A stretch of DNA of 16,157 nt, from positions 1 to 16,157 of the forward strand of contig JAISSA010000050.1 in the NCBI GenBank assembly GCA_031273365.1, read 5' to 3'. The translations under genes and the position numbers were made by a program. This DNA comes from Synergistaceae bacterium (GTDB taxonomy: Bacteria; Synergistota; Synergistia; Synergistales; Aminobacteriaceae). A model generated the notes under the pieces. The model was not told the origin of the DNA, ran no database searches, and worked only from the letters and a program-made list of their open reading frames with translations. Positions 7,113-14,747 of this stretch are shown piece after piece (position 1 is the first letter of the stretch; every line of letters begins with the position of its first letter).

Positions 7113-8883
7113 TATAAATATGAATGACGTCAGTTCGGGAAATTTCGACAGAGGCCGGATAAAAGACGTGTCCGGCCCCATGGTGGTCGCTGAAACGGAC
7201 TTTTCCGTCCGCATGTTCGAGGCGGTGCGCGTCGGTCCACTGGAACTTTTGGGAGAGGTCGTCCGCATCAGGAGCTCGGAGGCGGAGATTCAGGTCTGTG
7301 ACGACACGACGGGACTCCGCGTGGGGGAAGAGGTCCTCTTCACGAGGGAGCTTCTCGGGGTGGAGCTGGGCCCGGGCCTTCTGGGGCAGGTTCTGGACGG
7401 GGCGGGACGCCCTGCCGGCGGACCGAAAAACGCCCTTCCGGAGGGGAAAGTGTGGCGCTTCATTCCATCGGTCGGGGTCGGCGATCCGGTCGGTCCGGGC
7501 GATATCCTGGGGACGGTTCCGGAGGGAACTCGTTTTCTGCATCGCGTCCTTTGTCCGCTGAACGCTGTCGGAGGCAGGGTCGCGTGGGTTGCCCGGGAGG
7601 GGGATCGATCGGTGCGGGAGTGCGTCTGTCGCCTCGAAGACGGGACGGAGCTCGCGCTCAGCCAGCGGCGGGAGGTGCGCATCCCCCGCCGGGGAGGCGT
7701 TCGTCTGCCCCTGGATCGCCCGCTGTTCACGGGGCAGCGGGTGCTGGACACGCTTTTCCCGCTGGCCGTCGGGGGAGTCGCCCTTCTGTCCGGCGAGTTC
7801 GGGACGGGAAAGACCGTGATGCAGCAGGCCCTGGCCCGATGCTGCGCGGCCGACGTGGTCGTCTGCGTCAGTTGCGGGGAGCGGGGCAACGAGACGGCGG
7901 AAATCATGGAGAGGTTTTCGACGCTGACGGCCCCCTGCAGCGGCGCTCCTCTCATGGAACGCACGATCCTGATCGCCAACCCCTCCAACATGCCGCCCGC
8001 GGGCCGGGACGTCGCCGTCTGTCTGGGGATGACGGCGGCGGAGTACTATCGGGATATGGGGTACGGCGTGCTCGTCCTGATCGATTCCCTGTCCCGATGG
8101 GCGGAGGCGCTGAGACAGGAAAGGCATCCCGCCGACCTCGACACGCGGCTTGCCCGAATCTGCGAGAGGGCCGGACGGATGGAGCCGCTCGGAAGGCCGT
8201 CGCGGCAGGGTTCCGTGACCATCGTCGGGGCCGTCTCTCCGTGGGGAGGCGATTTTTCGGACCCCGTGACTCAGACGGCTCTGAGGCTGTCGGGCGCGTC
8301 CTGGAGGCTCGATAAAAACCTGGCTCGGAGCCGCCGGTTCCCGGCGATCGATCGGAGCGCCTCCTGGTCCCTGTACGCCCTCACAGACGCGTTCGTCGCG
8401 GACGCGTCTGTCGCGGACGCGTCCGTCGGAGAGGCGGGCGAGGACTGGCCCGAGCTGAAGGAGTACCTGAAGAGCGTGATGCTCCGCGCGCGGGAACTCG
8501 AGGATGTCAGGCGCGCGGGCAGAACCGGACTGTCGGAGGAGGATAAATGGGTGCTTTATCATGCTGAAAGCCTGAAGGTCCTCTATTTGCAGCAAAGCGC
8601 CTGCGACGCGGCTTCTTTTCCCAAACGTTCCGCGCATTTGCTTCGGCTGCTGAAGGCGCTGGACGGGAGAGCGAGGAAAGCCATAAATTCCGGCCTTTCC
8701 TGCGGGGAAATCGCCTCCGTCGCCGTTCGCCCGCCGGCGGCCCTGCACGCCGTGCCCAAAGCGTCGGGAACGTCGGAAAAGGACCTTCCGGCGGGAGTGG
8801 AGGAATGGCTCGCCTTGTTGAATGCGAAGCTCGCGGACGGCACAGGGCCTGCCGGGCCGGAGAAAGCCGGAGGCGAGGCGTGA
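7105..8883 (+). CDS. ntpA: V-type ATPase catalytic subunit A, divergent
   Basis: 592 residues. The catalytic subunit of the A3B3 head. An N-terminal barrel (about 10-75) and the A-specific insert (about 100-195, VELGPGLLGQVLDG ... GDILGTVPEGT) separate it from F1-beta. The P-loop is GEFGTGKT (230-237, K236), the catalytic Glu is in CGERGNE, and Walker B is VLVLIDSLSRWAEALR, so ATP hydrolysis should be possible. Oddities: the segment after WAEALR, normally RLEEMPGEEGYPAYLGS, is replaced by the much shorter QERHPADLDT (residues about 338-347), removing the GEEGYP loop that contacts the central shaft in relatives. A 15-bp tandem repeat inserts VADAS twice near residue 431. The start is ATG 7105, overlapping subunit E; ATG 7120 is an alternative and neither has a strong ribosome-binding site. 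Confidence 0.93.
   Translation: MHDINMNDVSSGNFDRGRIKDVSGPMVVAETDFSVRMFEAVRVGPLELLGEVVRIRSSEAEIQVCDDTTGLRVGEEVLFTRELLGVELGPGLLGQVLDGAGRPAGGPKNALPEGKVWRFIPSVGVGDPVGPGDILGTVPEGTRFLHRVLCPLNAVGGRVAWVAREGDRSVRECVCRLEDGTELALSQRREVRIPRRGGVRLPLDRPLFTGQRVLDTLFPLAVGGVALLSGEFGTGKTVMQQALARCCAADVVVCVSCGERGNETAEIMERFSTLTAPCSGAPLMERTILIANPSNMPPAGRDVAVCLGMTAAEYYRDMGYGVLVLIDSLSRWAEALRQERHPADLDTRLARICERAGRMEPLGRPSRQGSVTIVGAVSPWGGDFSDPVTQTALRLSGASWRLDKNLARSRRFPAIDRSASWSLYALTDAFVADASVADASVGEAGEDWPELKEYLKSVMLRARELEDVRRAGRTGLSEEDKWVLYHAESLKVLYLQQSACDAASFPKRSAHLLRLLKALDGRARKAINSGLSCGEIASVAVRPPAALHAVPKASGTSEKDLPAGVEEWLALLNAKLADGTGPAGPEKAGGEA
8395..8424. repeat. 15-bp tandem repeat inside subunit A
   Basis: Two head-to-tail copies of GTCGCGGACGCGTC(T/C) encode VADASVADAS. 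A third, degenerate copy appears just upstream as TDAF. The repeat keeps the frame and lies in the variable region after the conserved SWSLY segment, so it is probably a tolerated linker expansion. Confidence 0.85.
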
Positions 8884-8890
8884 AAAAATC

Positions 8891-10210
8891 ATGTCGATGA
8901 AGCTTTTCAGGGAAGGAACGCGCGGAATAAGGGAGATCTCCGGCTCTCTTCTTTTCGTCGAAAACGTCAGAGAGGGCGGATACGGCGAGCTGGTGTCGAT
9001 AGAAACGGACTCGGGGCCCCGGATGGGACAAATTCTTCAGGCGGGGGATGACCTGTGCGTCGTCCGGGTCTTCGACGGCACGGAGGGCCTGGAGACGGGG
9101 CGCACGACCGTATGGCTGGAGCGGGACGTCATGAAGGTCGGCGTGGGAGAGGGCCTGCGTGGACAGGTGTTGAACGGACGCGGACAGCCTTTGAACGGAG
9201 GGCGATTGTTCGGACTCGAGGCGCTTCTTCCGATTGGCGGACTGCCGATTGATCCTGCCCGCAGGCGGGTTCCCGACGTCGCTCTGGAGACGGGAATTTC
9301 TTCGCTGGATCTGATGAACACCCTGGTTCTCGGTCAGAACCTGCCCATCTTCGCCCCTCCGGGCCTGCCCGCCGACAGGCTGGCGACGTGGATTGCGCGA
9401 CGGACGACGGTTTTCGACCGAACGAGGCAGGCGGAAAGATCCCGATTTCTTCTCGTCTTTGCCGCCCTGGGCGTCACGAACCGGGAGGCGGACCGCTTCA
9501 TGAGCGCGTTTTACGAAGACGACGCCGTGCAGAACGGGATTTTCCTCCTGAACACCGCCGGGGATTCCGCGGCGGAGCGCCTGCTGACGCCGCGCATCGC
9601 CCTGACGATCGCCGAGTATTTCGCTTTTGTCAGAGGCGACGACGTCATGGTCATCATGACGGACATGCTCCGTTACTGCGACGCCCTGCGGGAGATCGGC
9701 GCGGAGGAGACGTCCGGCCGACGCGGCCCCATGCACGCCGACCTTGCGGAGATTTATGAGCGTTCCGGCTGCGTCAGGGGGGGCACGGGCAGCGTGACGC
9801 TGCTTCCCGTCATCACCGTCCCGAACGACGACATGACGCGCCTGTCGGGATGTATCGGCGAGGGGCAGATCGTTCTGGACCGGCGGCTGCATGAGATGGG
9901 AATTTTCCCTCCCGTGGACGTTCTTTCTTCTCAGTCGCGCCTGATGAACGGGGCCATCGGGCGCGGCCGGACGTTCGAGTCCCACGGCGCGCTGGCCGAC
10001 CAGCTTTACGCGGCCTGCGCGAAGGTCGGGGAGCTGCGCCGGCTGCGGAGGACCGTCGGCGACGACGCGCTGTCCGACGAGGAAAAGCGTTGCCTGTCGT
10101 TCGGCGAGCGCTTCGAGAAATCTTTCCTCGCACAGAACGAAACGAGGCGATCCTTCGCGGAATCCGAAAAAGCGGCGAGGGAGGCCCTGAGCGCCCTGTC
10201 GCCCGACTGA
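8891..10210 (+). CDS. ntpB: V-type ATPase subunit B, divergent
   Basis: 439 residues. The non-catalytic nucleotide-site partner of subunit A. Family landmarks: LLFVENVREGGYGELVSIE at the N-terminus, RVFDGTEGL, GRGQPLNGG, TGISSLDLMNTLVLGQNLPIF, VFAALGVTNREAD, VIMTDMLRYCDALREI, EGQIVL and SSQSRLMN with the arginine finger at R350. Two rotor-facing loops are shortened. After ALREI the usual GRRGYPGYLYTDLA is GRRGPMHADLA (276-286), without GYPGY. After DDxT the usual HPIPDLTGYITEGQ is RLSGCIGEGQ (317-326). The start ATG follows the subunit A stop by seven bases, with GAGG 12 bases upstream. No gene for subunits D, F or C follows; the next gene is rlmH. Confidence 0.92.
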   Translation: MSMKLFREGTRGIREISGSLLFVENVREGGYGELVSIETDSGPRMGQILQAGDDLCVVRVFDGTEGLETGRTTVWLERDVMKVGVGEGLRGQVLNGRGQPLNGGRLFGLEALLPIGGLPIDPARRRVPDVALETGISSLDLMNTLVLGQNLPIFAPPGLPADRLATWIARRTTVFDRTRQAERSRFLLVFAALGVTNREADRFMSAFYEDDAVQNGIFLLNTAGDSAAERLLTPRIALTIAEYFAFVRGDDVMVIMTDMLRYCDALREIGAEETSGRRGPMHADLAEIYERSGCVRGGTGSVTLLPVITVPNDDMTRLSGCIGEGQIVLDRRLHEMGIFPPVDVLSSQSRLMNGAIGRGRTFESHGALADQLYAACAKVGELRRLRRTVGDDALSDEEKRCLSFGERFEKSFLAQNETRRSFAESEKAAREALSALSPD

Positions 10211-10263
10211 CGACGTCCTCCGGGGCTCGATCCGCTGGCGTTATGCTGTGGGCAAGGCTTATA

Positions 10264-10725
10264 ATGAAGATCGTTCTTCTTGCCGTGGGCAAATTGAAGG
10301 ATAAAAGAATAGCCGCAATGGCGGAGGAGTATCTGGAGCGAATCCGTCCGGGCGGGCTCGTCGCGGTGGAGCGGGTTCCCGACGCCTCCGCGGGAACGCC
10401 CGAAGACCGAATCGAGAGGGAGGGGCAGGAACTCTTGAAGCGCGTCCGCCCGAGGGATCGTCTGCTTCTGCTTCGGGAGGACGGGGAGGAGTACGACAGT
10501 CCGGGTTTTGCCGAATTTCTGTCGCGGGAGATGGAAGGAGCGGAGGGACGGATCGTTCTGGCGGTCGGGGGGCCGTGGGGGACCTCCGGGGCTCTGAGGC
10601 GTCGCTCCGACAGGAGTGTTTCCCTGTCCCGCATGACGTTCCCCCACGAGATGTGTTTTTTGTTTCTTGCAGAGCAGCTTTACCGTGCCTTTTCCATTTT
10701 GCAGGGTTCGGGGTATCATCACTGA
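10264..10725 (+). CDS. rlmH: 23S rRNA (pseudouridine1915-N3)-methyltransferase RlmH
   Basis: 153 residues, the normal size for this small SPOUT (alpha/beta-knot) methyltransferase, which methylates pseudouridine 1915 in helix 69 of 23S rRNA on assembled 70S ribosomes. Visible features are the opening MKIVLLAVGKLKD, the SAM-binding AVGGPWGTSG loop (usually IGG-x2-G) and the hallmark C-terminus MTFPHEM...LFLAEQLYRAFSILQG ending in YHH. AAGG at 10254-10257 lies six bases before the ATG. It follows the ATPase gene by 53 nt without a clear terminator, so it could be read from the same transcript. Confidence 0.95.
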   Translation: MKIVLLAVGKLKDKRIAAMAEEYLERIRPGGLVAVERVPDASAGTPEDRIEREGQELLKRVRPRDRLLLLREDGEEYDSPGFAEFLSREMEGAEGRIVLAVGGPWGTSGALRRRSDRSVSLSRMTFPHEMCFLFLAEQLYRAFSILQGSGYHH

Positions 10726-10777
10726 GGGGCCGGAGTGGCCGGCGACATATTCGATTCTGGAGGCATTTTTAAAAATT

Positions 10778-11089
10778 ATGAAGATCAACAACATGATGAA
10801 GCAGGCCCAGAAAATGCAGGCGCAGATGCTTCAGGTTCAGGAAAAGCTGGCTGAAGAACGGGTCGAGGGCAACGCGGGAGGCGGCATGGTCAAAGCCGTC
10901 TTCTCCGGCCAGGGGGATTTGATTGAAATACGGATCGACCCGGAGGTGATCAAAGCCGAGGAGGCGGAGATGCTCGAAGATCTGATCACGGTGGCGGTCA
11001 ACGACGGGCTGAAGAAGAGCAGGGAGCTTGCCGGCGAACGGATGGGAGTTGTTACCGGCGCGCTGGGTTCACTGGGTCTGGGGTTTTAA
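10778..11089 (+). CDS. ebfC: YbaB/EbfC family nucleoid-associated protein
   Basis: 103 residues. A small DNA-binding dimer of the YbaB/EbfC family, found next to recR in most bacteria. The N-terminal helix (MMKQAQKMQAQMLQVQEKLA) is the typical Met/Gln-rich start. The core follows as VEGNAGGGMVKAVFSGQGDL, and then a helix near ITVAVNDGLKKSRELAGERM and a Gly-rich tail. The ATG at 10778 matches the family N-terminus; a GGAGG at 10759-10763 is 14 bases away, longer than usual. dnaX, the usual upstream neighbour, is absent and rlmH takes its place. A short GCCGG/CCGGC inverted repeat precedes it. Confidence 0.93.
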   Translation: MKINNMMKQAQKMQAQMLQVQEKLAEERVEGNAGGGMVKAVFSGQGDLIEIRIDPEVIKAEEAEMLEDLITVAVNDGLKKSRELAGERMGVVTGALGSLGLGF

Positions 11090-11091
11090 GC

Positions 11092-11712
11092 TTGCCCTCC
11101 GATCGGTCTTCCCGCGATCCCATCGGACATCTGATCGACTGCTTCAAACGGTTTCCCGGCATTGGCAGCAAAAGCGCCAGAAGGATGGTTTTTTATCTGC
11201 TTCGGCAGGACGAGGCCTTCCTTCGTGAAATGGGCGGCGCGATTGCGGGGCTGAAGGAGGGGCTCTTCGCGTGCGGCGAGTGCGGCAACATCGCCGATAC
11301 CGATCCCTGCCCGATATGCAGGGACACGCTGAGGGACAGGACGACGCTGTGCGTGGTCGAAAGCATCGACGATCTCGTCTCGTTCGAGCAGGCCGGCATC
11401 TACAACGGCCTGTATCATATCCTCGGAGGCAGGGTCTCGCCGCTCGAGGACCAGGAGCTGAGCCAGGAAAGCGTCGACTTTCTGCTGCGGCATATCGAAA
11501 GCCTGGACGCGTCGGAGGTCATCATCGCGACCAATCCCCGCATGGAGGGAGATCTGACGTACTTTACGCTTCTGGAAATTTTGAAGGACAAATCGGAGCG
11601 CGGCCTGAAAATTTCCAGGCTGGCCTTTGGCCTTCCCGTCGGGGGCTCCATAGAATTTGCGGACCGCATGACTCTGCACACCGCGCTCGAGTCCAGAGTT
11701 CACGCCAGATGA
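11092..11712 (+). CDS. recR: Recombination protein RecR
   Basis: 206 residues, typical length. RecR works with RecF and RecO to load RecA at single-stranded gaps. A helix-hairpin-helix (FPGIGSKSARRMVFYLL) lies near residues 18-36. The zinc finger cysteines are C61, C64, C73 and C76 (CGECG ... CPIC). The Toprim domain begins at CVVESIDDLVSFE and includes YNGLYHILGGRVSPLED, and the Walker B-like C-terminal part ends in RLAFGLPVGGSIEFAD. The start codon is TTG, two bases after the ebfC stop; no ATG is available before the HhH motif. The stop overlaps ispDF by ATGA. Confidence 0.95.
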   Translation: MPSDRSSRDPIGHLIDCFKRFPGIGSKSARRMVFYLLRQDEAFLREMGGAIAGLKEGLFACGECGNIADTDPCPICRDTLRDRTTLCVVESIDDLVSFEQAGIYNGLYHILGGRVSPLEDQELSQESVDFLLRHIESLDASEVIIATNPRMEGDLTYFTLLEILKDKSERGLKISRLAFGLPVGGSIEFADRMTLHTALESRVHAR

Positions 11713-12995
11713 GGGAATTTTCCTTTCTGATCGTCGCGGGAGGCAGCGGCAGCCGTATCGGGGGTCTGGAAAAACAGTTCCGTCTCCTTGGAGGAAAGCC
11801 GCTGTGGATGTGGAGCGCCGAGCTGGCCGAGTCCATGTGCGGGACGTGCATACGCGGTGCGTGCGTGCGTGAAATTGTGCTGGTCCTGCCTTCGGGTCAA
11901 AGGGAGACGTCCGCCCATTTTTCTCTGCCGTTTCGGGTCGTTTCCGGCGGGCCGACGCGTCCGGACTCCGTTCGCAACGGCCTGCTGGCCTGTACCCGAG
12001 AGGGCGTGATGGTGCATGACGCCGCGCGTCCTTTCGCCTCGCCGCGGCTTCTGGCGACGTTGATGGAAAAGACCTCCGAGACGACGGGCGCCGTTCCCGT
12101 GCTGCCCCTGACCGAGGCGATCAAGCGCATCGAGGACGGGCGGACGAGCGCCGTCGACCGGGAGGGGCTCTATGCCACGCAGACCCCGCAATCCTTTTTT
12201 CGCGACGCCCTGATTCGGGTTCTGGGTGAGCAGGTCGCCGCGGTTCGGGACGAGGCGGAGGCCTGGCTCGCCGCGGGGCTCGATCTGTGCTGCGTCGAGG
12301 GGGAGCGGCTGAACTTCAAGGTCACGTGGCCGGAGGACCTCCGCCTGGCCTCGGCGCTGGTCGCGAAGGGCGGTATTAAGGACAGGCGTGAAATGGCAGA
12401 TCAGAATAAAGCAGATCAGAATAAAATGGAAGATACGGAAGCTATGGAAAATATGGAAAAGATGGGGAAAAACCCGCAAATCGGGGAGGTGCGAACCGGC
12501 ATTGGATACGACGTTCATCGCCTGACGCCCGGGCGTCCGCTCGTGCTGGGGGGCGTCCGGATCGAGTCGCCGCTGGGCCTGCTGGGGCACTCGGACGCGG
12601 ACGTGCTGGCCCACGCGGTGGCCGACGCGGTTCTGGGCGCGGCTGGGCTGCCCGATATCGGGAATCTTTTTCCGGCGGACGACGAAAAATACAGGGGGGC
12701 GGACAGTATGGAGCTGCTTCGCGAGGCCGCGAATATGGCGATGCGGGAGGGGTGGGACGTGGTCTGGGTCGACGCCGTGATCGAGGCGCAGGTCCCCCGT
12801 CTGAACGCCCGCCTGCCGGAGATGGCGGAGAGGCTGTCAGCCCTTTTGGGCCCGAAGCTTTTGGACCCGAAAAGTCCGCGGGCGGGCTGCGTGAACCTGA
12901 AGGCCAAGTCCCCCGAGAAGACGGGCGACCCGGGGGCGGCGCGCTCCATGGTCTGCCGGGCCGTGGCGACCCTCAGGCGGAGGCTTCCGGAATGA
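11709..12995 (+). CDS. ispDF: Bifunctional IspD-IspF (MEP cytidylyltransferase / MECDP synthase)
   Basis: 428 residues carrying two enzymes of the MEP isoprenoid pathway. IspD (about 1-220) forms CDP-methylerythritol: AGGSGSRIGG with R16 and K22, MVHDAARPF, and ATQTPQSFF are visible. IspF (from about 262) makes the 2,4-cyclodiphosphate: GIGYDVHRL gives metal ligands D268 and H270, and HSDADVLAH gives H302, with the same 32-residue spacing as E. coli H10-H42. The linker (about 225-258) is low-complexity, AT-rich tandem DNA encoding ADQNK twice and then Met-Glu repeats. The usual nucleotide-binding end KATTTEKLGFTGRGEG reads KAKSPEKTGDPGAARS, a clear departure. IspE, which acts between these two steps, is not in the window. 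Its start overlaps recR and its stop overlaps gltX, both by four bases. Confidence 0.93.
   Translation: MREFSFLIVAGGSGSRIGGLEKQFRLLGGKPLWMWSAELAESMCGTCIRGACVREIVLVLPSGQRETSAHFSLPFRVVSGGPTRPDSVRNGLLACTREGVMVHDAARPFASPRLLATLMEKTSETTGAVPVLPLTEAIKRIEDGRTSAVDREGLYATQTPQSFFRDALIRVLGEQVAAVRDEAEAWLAAGLDLCCVEGERLNFKVTWPEDLRLASALVAKGGIKDRREMADQNKADQNKMEDTEAMENMEKMGKNPQIGEVRTGIGYDVHRLTPGRPLVLGGVRIESPLGLLGHSDADVLAHAVADAVLGAAGLPDIGNLFPADDEKYRGADSMELLREAANMAMREGWDVVWVDAVIEAQVPRLNARLPEMAERLSALLGPKLLDPKSPRAGCVNLKAKSPEKTGDPGAARSMVCRAVATLRRRLPE
12396..12470. repeat. Tandem repeats in the IspD-IspF linker
   Basis: Two identical 15-bp copies of GCAGATCAGAATAAA (12396-12425, ADQNK twice) are followed by five degenerate 9-bp copies resembling ATGGAAAAT (12426-12470). 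The AT-rich composition contrasts with both flanking domains. The frame is kept and the region is a linker, so length changes should be tolerated. Confidence 0.85.
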
Positions 12996-14401
12996 TTCGG
13001 ACGCGTTTTGCCCCGTCGCCGACGGGGGAGCTTCACATCGGCGGCGCGAGAACGGCCCTTTTCAACTTTCTTTTTGCCCGCGGAGCCGGTGCGGAGGGAA
13101 GGTTCGTCCTGCGTATCGACGACACGGACGCAGAGCGCTCGCGCGTCGAGTACGAGCGACGCCTGATGGAGGAGTTGCTCTGGCTGGGGCTCGACTGGGA
13201 CGAGGGACCGGACAGGGGCCTCTCCATTTCTTATCGCCAGAGCGAGCGCGGCCTTTTTTACGACGGGGCGCTCTCCAACCTTCGGGCGCGGGCTGCGGTT
13301 TATCCCTGCTTCTGCTCCGAAGAGCGTCTGGCGGCTCTGCGGAAGGAGCAGCTTGCGAGGGGAGAACCGCCCCGCTACGACGGGCTCTGTCGCAGCCTGC
13401 CGCGGGACGAGGTCGAGCGCAGGATGGCCGGTGGAGAAAGGCCCTGCTGGCGTTTCGCGCTTCCCCAAAAAACGATTGCGTTCCACGACATGGTGCGCGG
13501 CGATCTGTCGTTCGCCCCCGACATGGGAGATTTTGTCGTGGCGCGAAGCGACGGGCAGGCGACGTACCTTTTCGCCTCCGTGGTCGACGACCACCTGATG
13601 GAGATCACCCACGTCATCCGGGGGGACGAGCACGTTCCCAACACGGCGCGCCAGCAGGCGCTTTTCGACGCGCTCTCGTGGCGCTCTCCCGTTTACGCGC
13701 ACATCCCGATGATTCTGTCCGGGGACCATCAGAAGCTCAGCAAGCGAACCGGCTCGACGCCCATACGCCGATATCGGGAGGAAGGTTACCTGCCCGAGGC
13801 CCTCTGCGCCTACCTCTCTACCCTGAGCTGGGTTCCGTCCGGGCCCCTGTCGCTGTTCTCCCTGAAAGAGATGGCGGCCGCCTTTTCCCCGGCGCGCATA
13901 GCGACCTCCTCCCCGGTGCACGATGAAGCGCACCTGGTTCACCATCAGCGGGAGGCGATGCGACGCCTGGGGAGCGGCGCCATACTGGAGAGGCTGACGG
14001 CTCTCGACCCCCGTTTCGGAAAATTCGAGCCCGCGGGGATAAGGCTTCTGATCGGCGATCTGCTGGAGGAATACTGGACGCTTCCGCTGCTGCAGGACGC
14101 CCTGAGTCCCCTGTTTGCGGGGCCGTCCGCCTGGGCGGGCGAGCTCCGGAAAAGCAGCGAACCCTGGCTGTCCGATGCGGGAGAAATCCTGCGCTCCGTC
14201 GAGCCGTGGAACGAGGAGACGCTGGATAAACGCCTGCGTGGATTTATGAAGGAGCGCGGGCTGCGGGGGAGGGATTTTTTCCACCCTCTGAGGCTCTTTC
14301 TCACCGGACGGGAAAGCGGCCCTCCCCTGACGCTCCTGATGCGCGTGCTGGGACGGGACGAAACGCGGACCCGTCTCGAAGGGCCCAAAGGCCGGGAATA
14401 G
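12992..14401 (+). CDS. gltX: Glutamate-tRNA ligase
   Basis: 469 residues, the length of full bacterial GluRS with its anticodon-binding domain, which separates it from the short Glu-Q-tRNA synthetase. Class I motifs are clear: FAPSPTGELHIGGARTALFN with the HIGH-type sequence at H15-G18, and KLSKR at K248-R252 as the KMSKS-equivalent. Further landmarks are RIDDTDAERS, CFCSEERL followed by YDGLCR (a possible zinc-site remnant with Cys pairs), HVIRGDEHVPNTARQ and HIPMILSGDHQKLSKRTG. It charges tRNA-Glu in the cytosol; whether it also charges tRNA-Gln is not visible here. The start ATG overlaps the ispDF stop by four bases, and the frame remaining open upstream is a shadow of ispF. Confidence 0.96.
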   Translation: MIRTRFAPSPTGELHIGGARTALFNFLFARGAGAEGRFVLRIDDTDAERSRVEYERRLMEELLWLGLDWDEGPDRGLSISYRQSERGLFYDGALSNLRARAAVYPCFCSEERLAALRKEQLARGEPPRYDGLCRSLPRDEVERRMAGGERPCWRFALPQKTIAFHDMVRGDLSFAPDMGDFVVARSDGQATYLFASVVDDHLMEITHVIRGDEHVPNTARQQALFDALSWRSPVYAHIPMILSGDHQKLSKRTGSTPIRRYREEGYLPEALCAYLSTLSWVPSGPLSLFSLKEMAAAFSPARIATSSPVHDEAHLVHHQREAMRRLGSGAILERLTALDPRFGKFEPAGIRLLIGDLLEEYWTLPLLQDALSPLFAGPSAWAGELRKSSEPWLSDAGEILRSVEPWNEETLDKRLRGFMKERGLRGRDFFHPLRLFLTGRESGPPLTLLMRVLGRDETRTRLEGPKGRE

Positions 14402-14417
14402 TTAAGGAGGGGCGAAT

Positions 14418-14600
14418 GTGAGCGGAGTGTACGCGCACAACAAACTGTGCGGTGATTTCCAGGGAAGAGGAGAGGAAGAGCTCGCTTTTCTGGAGGACGA
14501 GGTCTACGTGGACGAGGCCCTCAGGATGAGCGTTCTGGAGAGCTACGATACCGTTATCGAAAACTCTTGGGCGGACTTCATAAAGGATTTCTGCATCTGA
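14418..14600 (+). CDS. Small acidic protein of unknown function
   Basis: 60 residues, acidic, without membrane segment or signal peptide, and with two cysteines (C11 and C59). The middle (EEELAFLEDEVYVDEALRM) looks helical and amphipathic. I do not recognise the family. Coding is supported by a strong AAGGAGG at 14404-14410, seven bases before the GTG start, and by its position 16 bases after gltX. An ATG two bases earlier (14416) is followed at once by TGA, so translation begun there would end after one codon. It is probably the last gene of the gltX transcript. It could be a lineage-specific regulatory or adaptor peptide. Confidence 0.6.
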   Translation: MSGVYAHNKLCGDFQGRGEEELAFLEDEVYVDEALRMSVLESYDTVIENSWADFIKDFCI

Positions 14601-14747
14601 CAGGAATCGGAAGAAATTGAGCTGAGACTCACTGCAATCAGGGTATAGGCTGGAAAAGTAAGGTATAATAGGGTTAGAAGGGTAGCCCGATGCTGACGCG
14701 GGGGCATCGTAGGGGAAAGTTCGCCTGCCGAAAGTCTGGTGATGGAA

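Noticed and set aside
6967..8892. Long minus-strand frame opposite subunit A (641 codons)
   Set aside because: It mirrors a clearly conserved gene; GC-rich codon use leaves antisense frames open, and its composition (Arg, Pro, His-rich) is typical of a shadow.
10260..10265. Perfect TATAAT at the rlmH start
   Set aside because: It overlaps the ATG codon and has no matching -35; a transcript from it would begin inside the gene.
14617..14720. TPP-riboswitch-like fragments (CTGAGA, CGTAGGGGAA)
   Set aside because: The conserved CUGAU-GGAUAAU-type core between them is missing, the helices do not fit, and no thiamine gene follows.
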